64,000 bases of DNA, taken from positions 10,965,385 through 11,029,384 of the forward strand of contig CM067576.1 in the NCBI GenBank assembly GCA_034336665.1, read 5' to 3'. Both the position numbers and the translations under genes were made by a program. Positions 10,801-23,800 of this stretch are shown piece after piece. The stretch is from Luscinia megarhynchos (taxonomy: Eukaryota > Chordata > Aves > Passeriformes > Turdidae). Below the pieces are notes generated by a model. It was given only the letters and a program-made list of their open reading frames with translations, had not been told where the DNA came from and searched no databases. Each line of letters begins with the position of its first letter. The first letter of the stretch is position 1.

Positions 10801-13800
10801 TGGGGACCTCACCACTTGCTTTGTGCCTCTCTTTTGGCCAAGGTTGGGCACTCCAACCACCTCCTAACAGCACAAAGGGTCCTCATCACTACAGAACAGA
10901 ACAGAAGCCTGGTGGTCCCAAAAAGAAGAGAAGCAAGGGTGATTTCTCTTGGAGGCACTAGACAGCACGGAGTTCTAGGCTCCAGTTTTGAGGGTTTCAT
11001 TGTTTTTCCTAAAACAGGATGGGAGAAGGTATAAACTGAGAGACCCTCCCACCTCCTAATCAGCCTTAAAGAGCATAGAGCACAATGAATCATGCCTACC
11101 CTGAAAATGCTATCACTCCCTGTAATCACACAGCAGTGGCCTGCACAAACCAGTGCAAATAACTCCCACTTTGTTTTTAAAACAAATACTACAATACCTT
11201 CTTATTTCATGTACAGTCTACTTTATCTTAAGTATATACATTTTGTTTCTTCTCATACCTTATTGATAGGTTAATCATTACCTCCATGAGGGAAAGGAAT
11301 GAGCTGTACTTTTCACCTGGTTTGGCATAAATTAAAATCATGACCTTAGACTGCAATGCCCCTTATTGCAGTGCTTTAGTGGGTTTACTAGGATTGCAGT
11401 ACAAGGGCACTGGCTTTGATGCCAGAATCAGTCCCAGGATCCAGATACAGACATCACTGTCAAGGTACCAACTTACCTACATGGGGGTAATGATGGTGCC
11501 TGAGAGCCCCTGAGCTCCACAGGCTCTTCCAGGAATCTGCTGCACACCCCAGGGGCCAGGCCCTTGCCTGGGTATCTCAGCTATGACAGGAATGACAAGC
11601 AGGCAGAGAAGGCAGCAAGGAGCAGGCTCAGTGCCTGGGGAGCAGGATGTGGAGAGCACAGCCTTGCACCCACCACCCTCTTAGGGTGGGAGGCTCCCAT
11701 CCCACTGCCCTGCAACAGACTCTCCTTTAGCTCCTTTGGCTGTGAGGCAAGGCCTGGGGCACATGAGAGGAAGCAGCAGTAAGTAATTTATCAATCCCTG
11801 TCTCTGCAGCCCCAAAATCCTGCCTGTGGTACCAGAATGGCTGTTTGCCATGGTAACAGCTGGTCAGAGCAGAGTATTAATACCAGAGTCTCATCTGGGA
11901 GGGAGTGCACAGCAGAGAAGGGACCCATAAGCCTTTTCCCACTTGTCAATTAAGTGGGCTTTATCACAAGCCACTTCCTGCACGAAGAGCTTTGTTTTCT
12001 CTTTTTCAGTGAGCAAGAAGTCTTGCTCACCACCACTCAGAATGATCCTGTGCTGCCTGAAGCAGATTGCTAAGTCAGGTCAACATGTGCATCTGCTTTT
12101 ACCTTCAAACCATTCTCACCCAGCCAGGTCCTTGGAAAACTTTTCTATTCAGGATGGAGGCCAGAGAAGGGAAAGTCAGCACAAGTGCATCTAAGGGATG
12201 CAGAAGTGACAGCAACAGGAAATCAAATGTCCCTGAGCCCCTCTTGGAGATGCACACTCTGGTCTGCAGACCCAGAGCTGCAGGAGGAAGGCAGCTGTGA
12301 CCTCCCAGACATCCACTTCTCCTGAAATAAACCCTTCACAGGCAGCAAGTGCAGAAGAAGAGATTGCAGGACTGGGGAACAGGGACTAAACTTTCATGTG
12401 AGTTGCTACCAAGGCTGCTCTCTGCATGAGGCCACAAGGGCACAGCCTGGGCACAGATGAGATCCAACTCTCTTGGCAAGGAAGGCATTTAACTTTTCTT
12501 TCTCCTCTCTGGGGGTATTTGCTCATGCCTAACAGCTTCAGGCCTGTTATTTCCCAGCCCCCCCAACTCCTTCCTGCCCAGAGGCTTTCACTGTGCACAG
12601 TCTCTACCGACACCCCACTCAGATTTCAGAAAATACTTCAGTACACTCCTGGAACAGATACCAGAGCCAGATGGAAATTCAATAGCCCAATTCTAAGCAA
12701 AAATCTTCCAAAGCTGCAAAATGCTCAGAACAAGTTTCACAACTCCCAGGTCCAAACACAAACGGCTACTGCCAGAGCCACCTGAGCAGAAACCACAGAG
12801 TACAGGCAGTTCCACCTGCAAATCCCCTCTGCCACCCACCCTCTGGGCTGAGCCAGCCTGGGCTCAAGCAGAAACAACTGATCTACAGGTACTCACCCAG
12901 GTATCAGAGCTGCCCTCTGCGGTGGGCTCAGCAGGTTTGGAAAATTCCTGCCTTTCTGTTCCCGTAAGGCTGGCAGCTCTGACGCTCACCCTGGGGAGCT
13001 GCTTCAGCTTTCAGGAAGCTGAACAGGCCACACATTTCAGGGAAATCACTGTGCAGGCGAGCCAAGCCAGCACTTTCCAGAGCCAACGCTGCACTGGGCA
13101 AAGCTGTTCCCCTCTCACACACCAGCTTGGGTGCCAGGCACGGGTTAGGGCTCAGCAGGAACACTAAGATTTTCCTGCAGCTGACCTCAGGGCTGGAAAA
13201 GATATTGTTTCCTCACCTGAACACACAGGGATGAGATTAAGAGATCCTGGGGATAACGGCAGTGATACTAATCAGCATTTATGGTGTATCAGTGTGCCTG
13301 GGAAGGATTCAAGCTCTCTAAAAGGCACAAGCATTCCTTACAGGAGTCAGCACACCTTCTGTAGAGTGCTCAATGTCAGCAGCCATCAGCCAGCTCTCCA
13401 ATGCACATAACCCCCAGCACACAGGTTAAAAAGTGTACAAGAGACATGTCATATGAGAAACAAAGTTTCCCTCAGCTCAAATGTACAATAATTTAGGGCT
13501 TCAGATCCTTCAGCTGGCTTCTAGACTACAGTAAACGAGAGACATCTCCCAAAACTACAGATTTTGAGAACTTCCTCTAACATTTTTTAAAATCAGTAAA
13601 ATCTTAATTTAGTGTTAAAGCAAGATGTTTTTAACCTAGTCAGCTGCAGGGCTAAGAACAGCACAGTCCTCAGCCTCAGTGTCAGTGCTCATACTGAAAA
13701 TCAGCATCTGTTCTAGGGTTAAACAAGATCTGGCTTGGAGGGATTTACACAGCACAAACTTCACCTTACAAGGGTCTTGCAAGTGTGTTCTGGGTGATTG

Positions 13801-16529
13801 ACCAGAGGAGGGACAAAGCCCAATTTAAAGCAAAGGGAACAGGCCCCAGTGAGATCCTCCTTGTGCAGCCCCAAGCACCACAGTCTGTGCAGTGCTGGGA
13901 AAAGGCTGTGCTTGATTTTCTCCTTACCCAGCCTGGTGCCCAGCTGACAAGGACTGGAACAGCAGCCTCGTTAAAATCACCCCACACTGGAGCCTTCTTG
14001 GCCTCCTGAGACCAGTTTGTCTGAAGCATGTTTTCAGATACTGGACCTGAACTGGGAATAATATTCTTTGCATCAGGTTTTTATCAGATGACTCCCTCCT
14101 TGGGGGTGAAAAGCAGTGAAGGTGAGGTGAGACAGCAGCCCCAGGACTGCACTGTCTGCCAGCCAACAGCCCCTGCTGTTTGTGCAGCCAGGGACAGAGG
14201 GAGGGATGATACAGCAGTCCTGGAGGAGGGAACGCTGGGTTTTAAAGCACACTAAAGACAAGAAGCAGATAAGGGCGCAACTGCCAGGTAAGACTTATTT
14301 TTTTTTTTTGGCCAGACTCCAGCATCTGTAGTTGCAGCTCCTGAAGGTACAGGAACAGGTAAACTAAATGCTCTGACAGACTACTTAAAAAGGGCCAACA
14401 GACAGAGAGAAAGCCTGTCCTCCAAATTAATTCCTGCTGGAGAAGGCTCAGCTCCACATGGTTTGGGAAGCAAGGGGATAACCACTGAAAGGCACTGGAG
14501 AGCCTCACCAGAATGATTCTGATCCCCTCCCTTCCACACAGAGACAGGTAAAGAGGGAAAAAACCATCCACCCCTGCAGCAGCAGGCAGTGCCTGTATCT
14601 AGGTGACCTGTTTATTCTGTAGCTGGACAAACATTAGGAGGCAGACAGCATCACTGTGACTATAACTCTTATCACAGCCGGCTTTGCTACAAGTAATCAA
14701 CTTCCAGAAATAAGATTTCCACCCTGTGTGTACAATGGCTCAGAGGCAATCCTGAGCTCTGTTTACCCTCAGTGCCTGCTGACAGAGCCTGGTTCCCTTT
14801 GGCACAGCATGGAATAGCCTCATCCATTATGTTGGCACGTATCAACAGGGAGTGGGGGTAGAAATAAAAGTGGTGAAATTGCTAGCGTCACCTTCTGCTT
14901 TTAAAAAGAGTACATCACTTTGTACTTTGGCTCATTCCACTTCTTTTTAAGGCATGCCATTATCAGCTGCATTACATTTCACCTCTCATTTACATAGACA
15001 AGAAAGCACCAGCTGACTAGTCAGCAGTGACTGTGGTTTCCTTTGATAACAAATAATGAAAATACTGGTGGGGAAATGAGATATCTTCTGGAATGAAGTA
15101 TTTTCTTCCCCCTAAGCAAGCCCCTGCTGTAAAGAAGAACCTGCTCCCTACACAATGCTGCACACAGGAACCACATTGTAAAGCTGTGTGTTTCCCAGCT
15201 TTGTTCTGGTGCAGGCAGGTTCCCTCTAGCCACACCAAGCACTGTGTGGCACATCTACCCTGCTCCAGGAACTCACACCCGCATGGGCTTTGTGTGGATG
15301 GACATGGAGCCAGCCCTCAGCCTTTGCAGCAGGAAAACTGCAGCCAGGGATCAGCACATCAGCTCCCAGAGCTGGGAAACTGAATCAGACACCCTAAAGG
15401 ATAATGTCCCTCAGGTTCAGCATACACAATATCATCCCTAAAGGCAAAGGGCAAGTTGCTTATTTCTAATGAACAACAGCCAAGTCAGTTGCCAGCCCTC
15501 ACAAAACGTCAGACGAAGTTTCTTTGGAGACTTTGGTATCACTAACATTGTTGAGCCTAAAAGCCATCCATCCAAAAAACCAAAACTATGAGGGTTTCTG
15601 TGCCACCTCAGCTAGTCATCAGTGAAGCTCCAGCTTGCTGCTCCTTCAGGTGGAGGAAAAAAAACATGTTTTGATGTGTTTCACACCTTTTTGAGGTAGC
15701 TGGGGTGACTCTGAGGAGGTGCAAGCTTGTACCACATCCCCTCTGGGAGAAGGGGCCAAGGAACACTGGGATCAGCTGACAGGGAGACTTCCCTGCCCCA
15801 CAGTGCCCTATGGGGGTGGCCACATGGCAGTCATATGGCCACCACCACTGAGTCTTAACACATAACCACAAGCTGATTTCTGCAGCCCAGACACCCTTGT
15901 GGCTGGCTAATCCTCAATAGTCCAGAGGGGAACACACGTGTTCTCCTTGCTCAGAGCTGTTCTGGGCTGCAGTGTCCTCCAATAAGCCTTTAGGCTTGTC
16001 CCCCTATTTAATGGCATATTGAAAAGGTGCCTTTCTCATCTATTTGTTGCAGAGTCCCTCCTCACTGAACAGCAAGAACTTTATCTTTCCTACCCTTAGC
16101 AGCACTCAGGTTAAGCTGCTTCCCTGTTACAGCTCAGATGCAGTTTCAATACAGAGATTGAGGCATGTGAGGTTTTTTTTCTTCTCCAAGGGCCAGGTGG
16201 ACAGGCTGTATCCACTGCTACTCCTGACAGGCTACAAATTAAGATGAAAAAACACCATCACCACAAACTGCTACTTTACCATCAGATTCTGAGAGCTCAA
16301 TAGTAATTACTTCCATCTGTGTGATCCACTCAAGACCAAAATATGATACATAATTACTTCCACACATTAACATTAGCACATTGGCTAAGATCTACAGCAT
16401 AAGAGCCTGCTTTGCAGCTTGCCCACACAGTAAAATAATCTAAAGCACAGATTTTAAAGTATAGCAAACTTCCTAGTTTTCACTGTGGACATACATTCGC
16501 TCAGAAAAACTAATGTACTACTTGGAGTA

Positions 16530-16550
16530 GCTTAATTGATTAGATTAAGC
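16530..16550. promoter_or_regulatory. Homeodomain P2-type site inside a 7-bp inverted repeat
   Basis: Perfect 7-bp arms GCTTAAT and ATTAAGC flank a short spacer. The block contains TAATTGATTA (16533-16542), a paired-class homeodomain dimer site of the TAAT-NN-ATTA form, followed by another GATTA. It lies in CYSTM1 intron 2. It is only a sequence match and function is not shown. Confidence 0.3.
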
Positions 16551-17039
16551 AAAGTCACGTAGGAGAGCAAAACATCTGCTCTGAAAGGAAAGCATCACAC
16601 AGTAGCTCTTCACAGATAATTGTTTGGAAACACCACAGGAACTGACAAGCCACACTAGACCAGCTAGGCTGACTGCAATGCCTTGATTAAATTTAGATGT
16701 CAATTTTTTATATTAGAAGTTCAGCCACACCACCAGATACACAGCACTAGTGCAGCACATTTACAAAAAATTAGCTTTTTTAGAGACATCCACTCTAAAC
16801 TAGACACTCCTGGGACTCTTAAACAAAGCCTCATTGAAAGCTCTTTTACAGTGTCAGAGGACAAAGATCAGGTTGCAGTTTGACAGACTGGCCAAAAAAG
16901 GAGAAAGGGGGCGGGGTGGGGAAGGGTGTGTAACAGAAGGTGAATGAAGAAAAATAAAGCTTTTGCAGACAAATGCGAAGTTATAGCCCTGACTTCACTT
17001 TGCAGACATTAATAAGTGTGTTTAAAATAAATGGGGCAG

Positions 17040-17266
17040 AGCTAGATGGATATTGTGAAGAAATTCTTCCCTGTGAGGTGGGGAGGCTCTGTCACAGGGT
17101 GCCCAGAGAAGCTGTGGCTGCCCCATCCCTGGAAGTGCCCAAGGCCAAGTTGGATAGAGCTTGAAGCAACCTGGGATAGTGGAAGGTGTCCCTGCTCATG
17201 GCAGGGGGTTGGAACAGGCTGATCTTTAAGTTCCTTCCAACTCAAACCATTCTGTAATTCTATCAC
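17040..17266 (+). mobile_element. CR1 LINE 3' fragment
   Basis: Sequence typical of the CR1 3' end: a GTCACAGGGTGCCCAGAGAA block, AACCTGGGATAGTGGAAGGT, then CCTTCCAACTCAAACCATTC and the TTCTGTAATTCT tail. It is 5'-truncated, as usual for CR1, and inserted in CYSTM1 intron 2 on the strand opposite to the gene. Confidence 0.85.
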
Positions 17267-18747
17267 TTTGTTTTTCTGCAAAAGCAGAGCAAATTAGACA
17301 CTCCCAAGGTGGGTTCAGAGATCACCTGTAGCTGCAGGAAGCCAGTTCAAGAACAAGGTTTACCAGAAGGTTTTTGATTTATAGGTTAGAGTGCTGCTTT
17401 GCAGAGGTGAAGCTGTGTTAGCTTAGGCTTAACAAAGTTAAACCTCCTCCAGAACAAGCCTGGGCTCTCTATGAAAGATACTCAAATACTTCACTGCTTG
17501 TCCCTTCCCATTTCCCAGCCTATTCTTTGTGCTGTCCACAGGTTTGTGAGCAGAGCAGAGGACATTCAGTGTCATCAGTTCCCTGATCCAGTTTGACATG
17601 AGATCCTTCAAGCTTCCAAGGCAGCAGAATTGCTCTCAAAGCCAGCCTGTCCAAAGCCACAGGCTGTCTCCCTTCAGCCTCTGCCAGCACATCCCTTTCT
17701 GTGGCCATAGCAAAAATGCAACACTGGCACCAACCAAAGGTGTTCAACATGGGAGACAAGGAGTTTTTCCCTGCTCAGTACTAAGGAACATCTCTTGGTC
17801 ACCTCAAAACTCCAGGGAAAACCCTGATTACACTTTGAGTCCATGTGGTGGAAGTGGTGGGAAGCAGCATCACCATGCTGCTGCCTCCTCCTCCTCCTCA
17901 AAGGCAGGGTTCTCACTCTGTTACAGAGGAAGTTGAACTCATGATTTGCCCTCAATTCAGTTTCTTATTCACTCACATCAATTGTTCATTGCTTAAATTT
18001 GGGCCCTCCTGATAGACCCACACCAGACTGTTCAAACCCACTGAACAGTCCCACCTCTCTCAGCTTCTCCTCACAGAAAGTAGGAGAAGCTCTGGTCCTT
18101 TAATCATCCTCTCTGCCTCTGCTCTGACAATCTGAGCCTGCAGCAAGCCCCAGGAGAGCTGTGGGTGCAGGGCATACCAAAGTGCCATATTGTGGGGATA
18201 CAGCACACAGACGGACCAGCCAGCTGCCAGAGGCAAGGTGCACCATCCTCCCTTCCCCAGAAATCTGGTTTTTTCCAGAGAATGATAGTAACTTCAGAAA
18301 ACACCAAAATGCCCAGGAATGAGTAGATCACTTGGACAGATACTGATGGGCTCAAGAAAACCAATAGCCATTAATTCAGCATGAATTGTACATTTGAATA
18401 TTATAAACTTTAACTGTGCAGCTTTGGGCTGAGACTTATCAACGAAGAGACAGGTGGAATAAGGGTTATGGCAAATCCAAAGCCTGTGCAGCAACCTCAG
18501 CATAAGGATTCCCTTGAGGAATCAGCACTAAGGATGCTCAGCAGTATTCTCCAACAACCAGAGAGAGGACTGTGACAGACACTGCAGCAAAACAAAGCAG
18601 GAAAACAAGCTGTAAACAAAATCACCACTCCAAACAAATCTCCACCTCCTCCAAGGCCATTAGGGCCAGGTGCTGGTGAACACATTACTCCAAGGTCAGT
18701 GTGCACTCGTGAGGCAAACGAGTGTCCCTGCAGCTGCTGAGGCATAC

Positions 18748-18970
18748 CTGTGTTTTTGGGCCCATCTGCGTACACGGGTCCCGGCGGCGGTGGAGGAGCG
18801 TTCTGCCATCCATACTGGGGGTATCCTTGGTAGCCTGGCTGGCCTGGCTGGTAGGGCCCGGGGGGGTAGCCAGGGTAGGGGCCAGGAGGGGCCCCTGGCT
18901 GCTGTGCATAGGGTGGGTACGGGGCGGTCGGGCCCGGGCCAGGGTACGGTGGAGGATTATCGTAGCTCAT
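18748..18970 (-). CDS. CYSTM1: CYSTM1 exon 2: start codon and Pro/Gly/Tyr-rich region
   Basis: ATG is at 18970-18968 (minus strand) and opens MSYDNPPPYPGPGPTAPYPP, almost the same opening as human CYSTM1. The frame runs 74 codons of Pro, Gly, Tyr and Gln to ...GPVYADGPKNT plus one base, then the donor CAG|GTATGCC. The exon begins at 18989 after acceptor TTTTGCAG, so it has 19 bases of 5'UTR. Residues 6-9 (PPPY) form a PPxY motif, the classical ligand of NEDD4-type WW domains. Low-complexity P/G/Y tracts such as YPGYPPGPYQPGQPGYQGYP follow. The whole protein is 109 residues against 97 as I recall for human. The extra residues lie in this tract, which probably varies by repeat slippage. The first cysteine comes only in the next exon. 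Confidence 0.95.
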
Positions 18971-20062
18971 GTGGGATGCAGAATCTGTCCTGCAAAAGAG
19001 GGAAACAAACAGGACAACTGGTTTGCTTTTGTCTGCTCCTCCATGACCATATGAGTTCCATTTCAGACTGCTCTCCAGAGTGTGAGAAACAGACTTCAAA
19101 GTACCTGGTCAAGTAGCAAATTTATTTTTAACCCTATCACAGGGGCAGGGATGGAGTTGAAGTGATTTCTTTAAAGGGCACAAATTTAGCTGAGCAGGAG
19201 TAACATGCTGCTTTCCAGTCATGCATCAGCTATTCACCCTATGACCTAAGTCTTGCAGCAGAAAAGGAAAATCCTCTGCTTCCACTTACAATTAAAACAC
19301 TTTTAAGAGAGATTTAGAAGCGATTACTTCATGTTTCTGTCAATACTGGAAAGGAACATGATGGAAAAATGCAGCCTGTTCCAGGCATATTTGATAGCTT
19401 TGACAGAAGGAGTGAACACAAATGTCCACTACACTTCTGCTAATTGTTAAAGCCTCCAGACCAGCACTCTGGAGCAAGGCTGTATGTGAATAATTTCCTG
19501 ATGACTCTGTACCCCAGCACGCTGTGTAGTCTTCCAGTCATACACAACTGAATCATTAAGCAGCCACAAAGAATTAGGGCCTTGGGCTCAGCCTCATTCA
19601 AAAAGCAACATTAAAGACACTTCAGAGAGCTGCTGCTCATAAAACCCATGTCATGTTCTACTCATGGCACAGCCATCTAAGATGAGACTGTCACAATACT
19701 GCAACTTTAATGAACCTCTGAGCAGCATGACTAAGCAAACCATTTCTTACATTAGGCTGGTGGAGCTTCCCCGTCTGAGAAACAGAAGTTTATGTTAATA
19801 TCCTATATGCTCAGGAGTCTTTCTGCCTGAAGCAGCTGCACCCTGCTATTTCCTTCCCCTATTACAGGGTGCAGACAGTTCCCCTTTGCTACACACCTCC
19901 CACATGCCACAGGGAGAAATACCAGGAGCATCATTTGCCTTGGCCAGGCTGGGCTTGCAGCAGGCGAGGCTGGCCAGCAGGATCCCCTTTGGATGGCATT
20001 GGGATGGGCATGAAGCTGGGCTGGGCTGGCAGCTCAGCACTGCCTTCCCACTCTGGGGGACA

Positions 20063-20114
20063 GGCAGCAGAAACCACGGGGGCACATCCAGGGCAGCAGA
20101 AACCACGGGGGCAC
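20063..20114. repeat. 23-bp direct duplication
   Basis: GGCAGCAGAAACCACGGGGG followed by CAC occurs at 20063-20085 and, identically, at 20092-20114 (29-base period). It borders a CpG-rich patch. Confidence 0.9.
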
Positions 20115-20410
20115 CCAGCGAGCCGTGCCTGACGCAGCCGGAGAACTTTCACCTTCGCGCTGCCAGCGGAGCCCAGCGCGGTGCGGGGGCAGAGGCCGGC
20201 CGGGCCCAGCCCTGGGGCTGTGTTTGGCTGCCGCAGTCCCTGGCAGTGAGAGCGAGCTGTTTGTTTACAGCCTGCTGCTCCAGCCGCCTGTCCCTCCCCG
20301 AGGAAGGATCCCAAGGCTCTCGCTTGCTGACACGTTGCTCCTGCTCGAAGGTCGCCAGCACGACGATGATGATGCCAAGTGGCACCGCGGGATTCTGCCG
20401 CACACATGCC
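20095..20410. promoter_or_regulatory. CpG-rich patch inside CYSTM1 intron 1
   Basis: The local density of CG dinucleotides is high (GACGCAG, TTCGCGCTG, GCGCGGTGCG, GGCCGGCCGGG, CACGACGATG) in an otherwise CpG-poor intron. This fits an unmethylated intronic enhancer or minor promoter. No matching exon was recognised. Confidence 0.4.
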
Positions 20411-20570
20411 CGGCTGATCCCACCCCATGCCCGAGATCCAGGCGCTGCTCCAAGGGGACAGGGCTGTGGTCCCGCCCAGGAGGACACTGAGAAGCCCTTG
20501 AGGCTCACAGGCTGCAGCTGTCATTCACCTGAATTCATCCTAGCGCTCCTCTTGGCTCCAGGCACAGACA

Positions 20571-20850
20571 CAGAATCACAAACATCCTGAGCTGGACAAG
20601 GATCATCCATTTCAATGCCTGGTGCTGCACAGACACCCCAACAATCCCACCCTCTAACTGGCAGCACTGTCCAAACGCTCCTGGAGCTCTGGCAGCCCTG
20701 GGGCTGTGACCATTCCCTGGGGGGAAGAACCTTTCCCTGACATCCAACCTAACCCTGCCCTGACACAGCTCCGCCATTCCCTGGGTCCTGTCACTGGTCA
20801 CCAGAGTGAAGAGATCAGTGTCTATCTCTCCTCTTTCCCTCACAAAGAAG
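20571..20850 (-). mobile_element. CR1 LINE 3' fragment
   Basis: Minus-oriented CR1 tail. It begins at the 3' microsatellite (AGAATCACA) and runs through the usual block around CAACCTAACCCTGCCCTGAC. It is diverged and truncated. Confidence 0.8.
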
Positions 20851-23800
20851 TTGTCCCAGCTAACTGTTAGGGCAGTGCAGTACCCTGCAGATGACGTTTT
20901 TAATGGCTTTGTCTAGAGTTTTAACTGCTTAACCAATGCCAGGGATTACAGGAATTTTATTTATGGTTTGTTTTTTTTCCCCCACTGCTAGGCCAGCCAA
21001 ACCACTTTTTCTGCTCCCTTTAAAACTGACAAGCACAACATACACTTAACTCAATGCTCTTTAACCACTGCATTGCAATGCAATGGCCCTACCAAGGAAA
21101 TTCTTCCTTCAGGGAGGCAGGGAAAGGCAGGCAGCAAGCCCTACAACTCACTTCAATGCAATCAATTAAGAGAACTGGGACACACCAGGCCACTAACGTT
21201 CATCTTACCCAGAAAATCGTCCCAAAATAACACCCAAAAGCAAATTTCCAGGGAAGAACAAGGCCAGAGCAAGTGTGTGTATACCCACAGACCACTGCAT
21301 GTGGCAGAGTAACCATTTGGTGCCCAGACATGGCACAGGCAACCCTGTGAACCCCCTGGTTTGCTCAGCTTCCTTGACCCAATGTACAGCTACTGTGCCT
21401 GCTCCTAGCACAAGGGGATCCACTGCTGCCTGCCTTGTAGAAAACTGCCTCTTGCCCCACCAGGGTCACCCTCCTGAATTCAGCGATTCACCAAGCCAAG
21501 GAAGTGGCACGTGGGAATGCAAAGAGCCCCAGCCCATGGTCTGCTCCTTGGGCATGTGACAACCTCTCCATCCACGCCCCCCTTCTCTGTTCAAGGGTGT
21601 AATTTCACACCCTAGGTACAAATATTTGTGTTTTTATATACACACACAAGGCATTCAAAGGCAGCAAACAACAGACCATGTTTTGTTCATAAACTTTAAG
21701 AACCTCCTGGGCTTAGCTTGTTTTGATGAATACTGTCCAGCTCCAGCAAACTCACCTGGATTTCTTCAGTTTTTCAAAGTCTTTCTGCCCAAGATGATCA
21801 TCGACTCAGCCCACCCTTTCCAGGGAAGGTCAGTCTTCCCTTCTGTCCCTTCATATGCATCAATTAATTTATCTACATTCAATATCATTGATATTTTTAG
21901 TGCTGAAGGAAGGTTTAACAGATGCTGTGATTCTTCAGCTGGCTGTGAACTCAAATTCAGTCAGTAGATAAACTCAGCCATCCCACTGCTTCCCTACCAC
22001 AGGGACTCATGCTGAGACTGCTGGGGGCCACCCTTTTCCATCAGGACTGGCCATCCATTCCCTTTGGTAGCCAAGCACCCAGCATGGGAACATGCCAGAA
22101 TCTTTTTGGAGCCAGTGGAACCACACAGGTAACAAAGCACCTCTGCAGAAAGGGCTGATGGGGATCAGGTGTACCTGGCAAAGCTCAGGAACCCCTGAAA
22201 GAGTACGGTTAGAAGAGAGCCTAGTTAAAACCAACAGCCATGGGGATGAACAAAAAAAACTTGCACACCAGCAGCTCTGGAGAAATGCCTGTGAAATGGT
22301 CAGAAAGAGTTAACAATCCGATGGCTTGAGCAAACAGGGAAGTGGCAGCATAGGGAACAAGAAACAACTACTAGTGCTCTTTGTTTACCAGCTTGTGTTA
22401 GCCATGTCAAAACAGTTTTTGAAGAGAAGGCAGGTTTGGAGTGGAGGCAGTAACTGAGATTCCACCTGCTGATATGGGAGAGGTACCGAGGGGAAAACTG
22501 GTCAGAACCTACTGACAGCTGTATAGGTGCCTGGGCAGAGAGAGCAGAACAAGAGAACAGAGGAGAAGATGGAAATTAAAAAGAGCATATTCCACAATTG
22601 AGGGTAAAGTAACATAACTGAGATTAGGTAAGTGAGAAAAGAGTGTCCAGCAGGAACAACTTCAGCAGTCACTGGAGATTGGTCTGTGATGAGTGAGGAA
22701 ACTCCTGAAGAATTCATCAATGCATTCAGCAAAGCCAGGTGGTGGTTGTGGAACCTAAGTCCTCGGGAAGAATCGTTCCTTGTCCCCCAGTTTCACTGCC
22801 AGTCATTGCTACCCATACACACATCCCTACTTGCCCTTTTTGAGCTGTGTGACAACACTGAAATTTCTTTCAGTCTCATGACCTCATAGATGATTTGACA
22901 CACTTCCTAGCCCTATTTACTCACATGGGTATGTGTTTGCATGGCAGGGCTGTGAATCATGAAGCAGATACTTTTCAGAGACCTACCTGAGCTCTAGTTA
23001 AACATACCACCAAGCTTTCCTGTAGGTCCTCACCCCAACCAGTAATTCTGTGTGAGCTGCAACCAGGCCCAACCCCTGTGAGGTTGCATCAGAACTGGTA
23101 TCTGTGGCTCTCCTTGCAAAGCTCAAAAGAAAGAAGCTAACCATCAGTAATGCCCTTTGTTTTCCATGGCACTGCAGGAGGTCCAGCAGGAAGAGCCACT
23201 AGAGAGCTCAATAGTCCCTGTACAGCCTCATGAAGAGATTTCCTTGCAAACAAAAAGATTTCCTGGACTGTCACTAAGCATTTGCCCTGTCTGTTGCTGC
23301 TTAACAACAGAGAAATTGCTAATCCATCTGAAGAGAATGGCAAACCATGTCCTGTTCCACCTCCCCATGCATCAGTACCTTTGCTAAGGGGCAAGTTCAT
23401 TAGAACATCATTGTTTCCTTAAGCTATGGTCAAACGCCTTTGTCCCACACTGCTGAGTAAACACTATTTCCCCTACCCCAAAAGCAGGGTTTCATTTTTA
23501 AACAAGCTGCTTATCATACCCCAGGAGGCTGCACCATTGCTCAAAAGGTCTGAAGTCACTGAATTATGGTGTTGTATAGAAAATGCACATGACACCAACA
23601 GGTGTCAACAGGCAAGAACCACCATCTTATGGGAGAATATCAGTCCCTCTATAGCTGTAACCTGGCTCTGGCTAAGGCTCAGCAAAAGGTGCAAGTATAG
23701 AACTATAATGCTTTGCATTCACTACACATGTATGTATATTTAGCTTGTCCATTTTAGCAACCCAATCCTTCGAGAAACAAATTTCACCATTAGGCTTTGA

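Larger units (their letters stand above)
7891..18747 (-). other. CYSTM1: CYSTM1 intron 2
   Basis: The boundaries are set by the donor CAG|GTATGCC (18748/18747) and the acceptor CCCGCAG (ending at 7891). Apart from one CR1 fragment at about 17.04-17.27 kb and a homeodomain-type motif cluster at 16530-16550 (both listed), no gene, RNA or long tandem repeat was seen. The open frames are short and unsupported. Confidence 0.85.
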
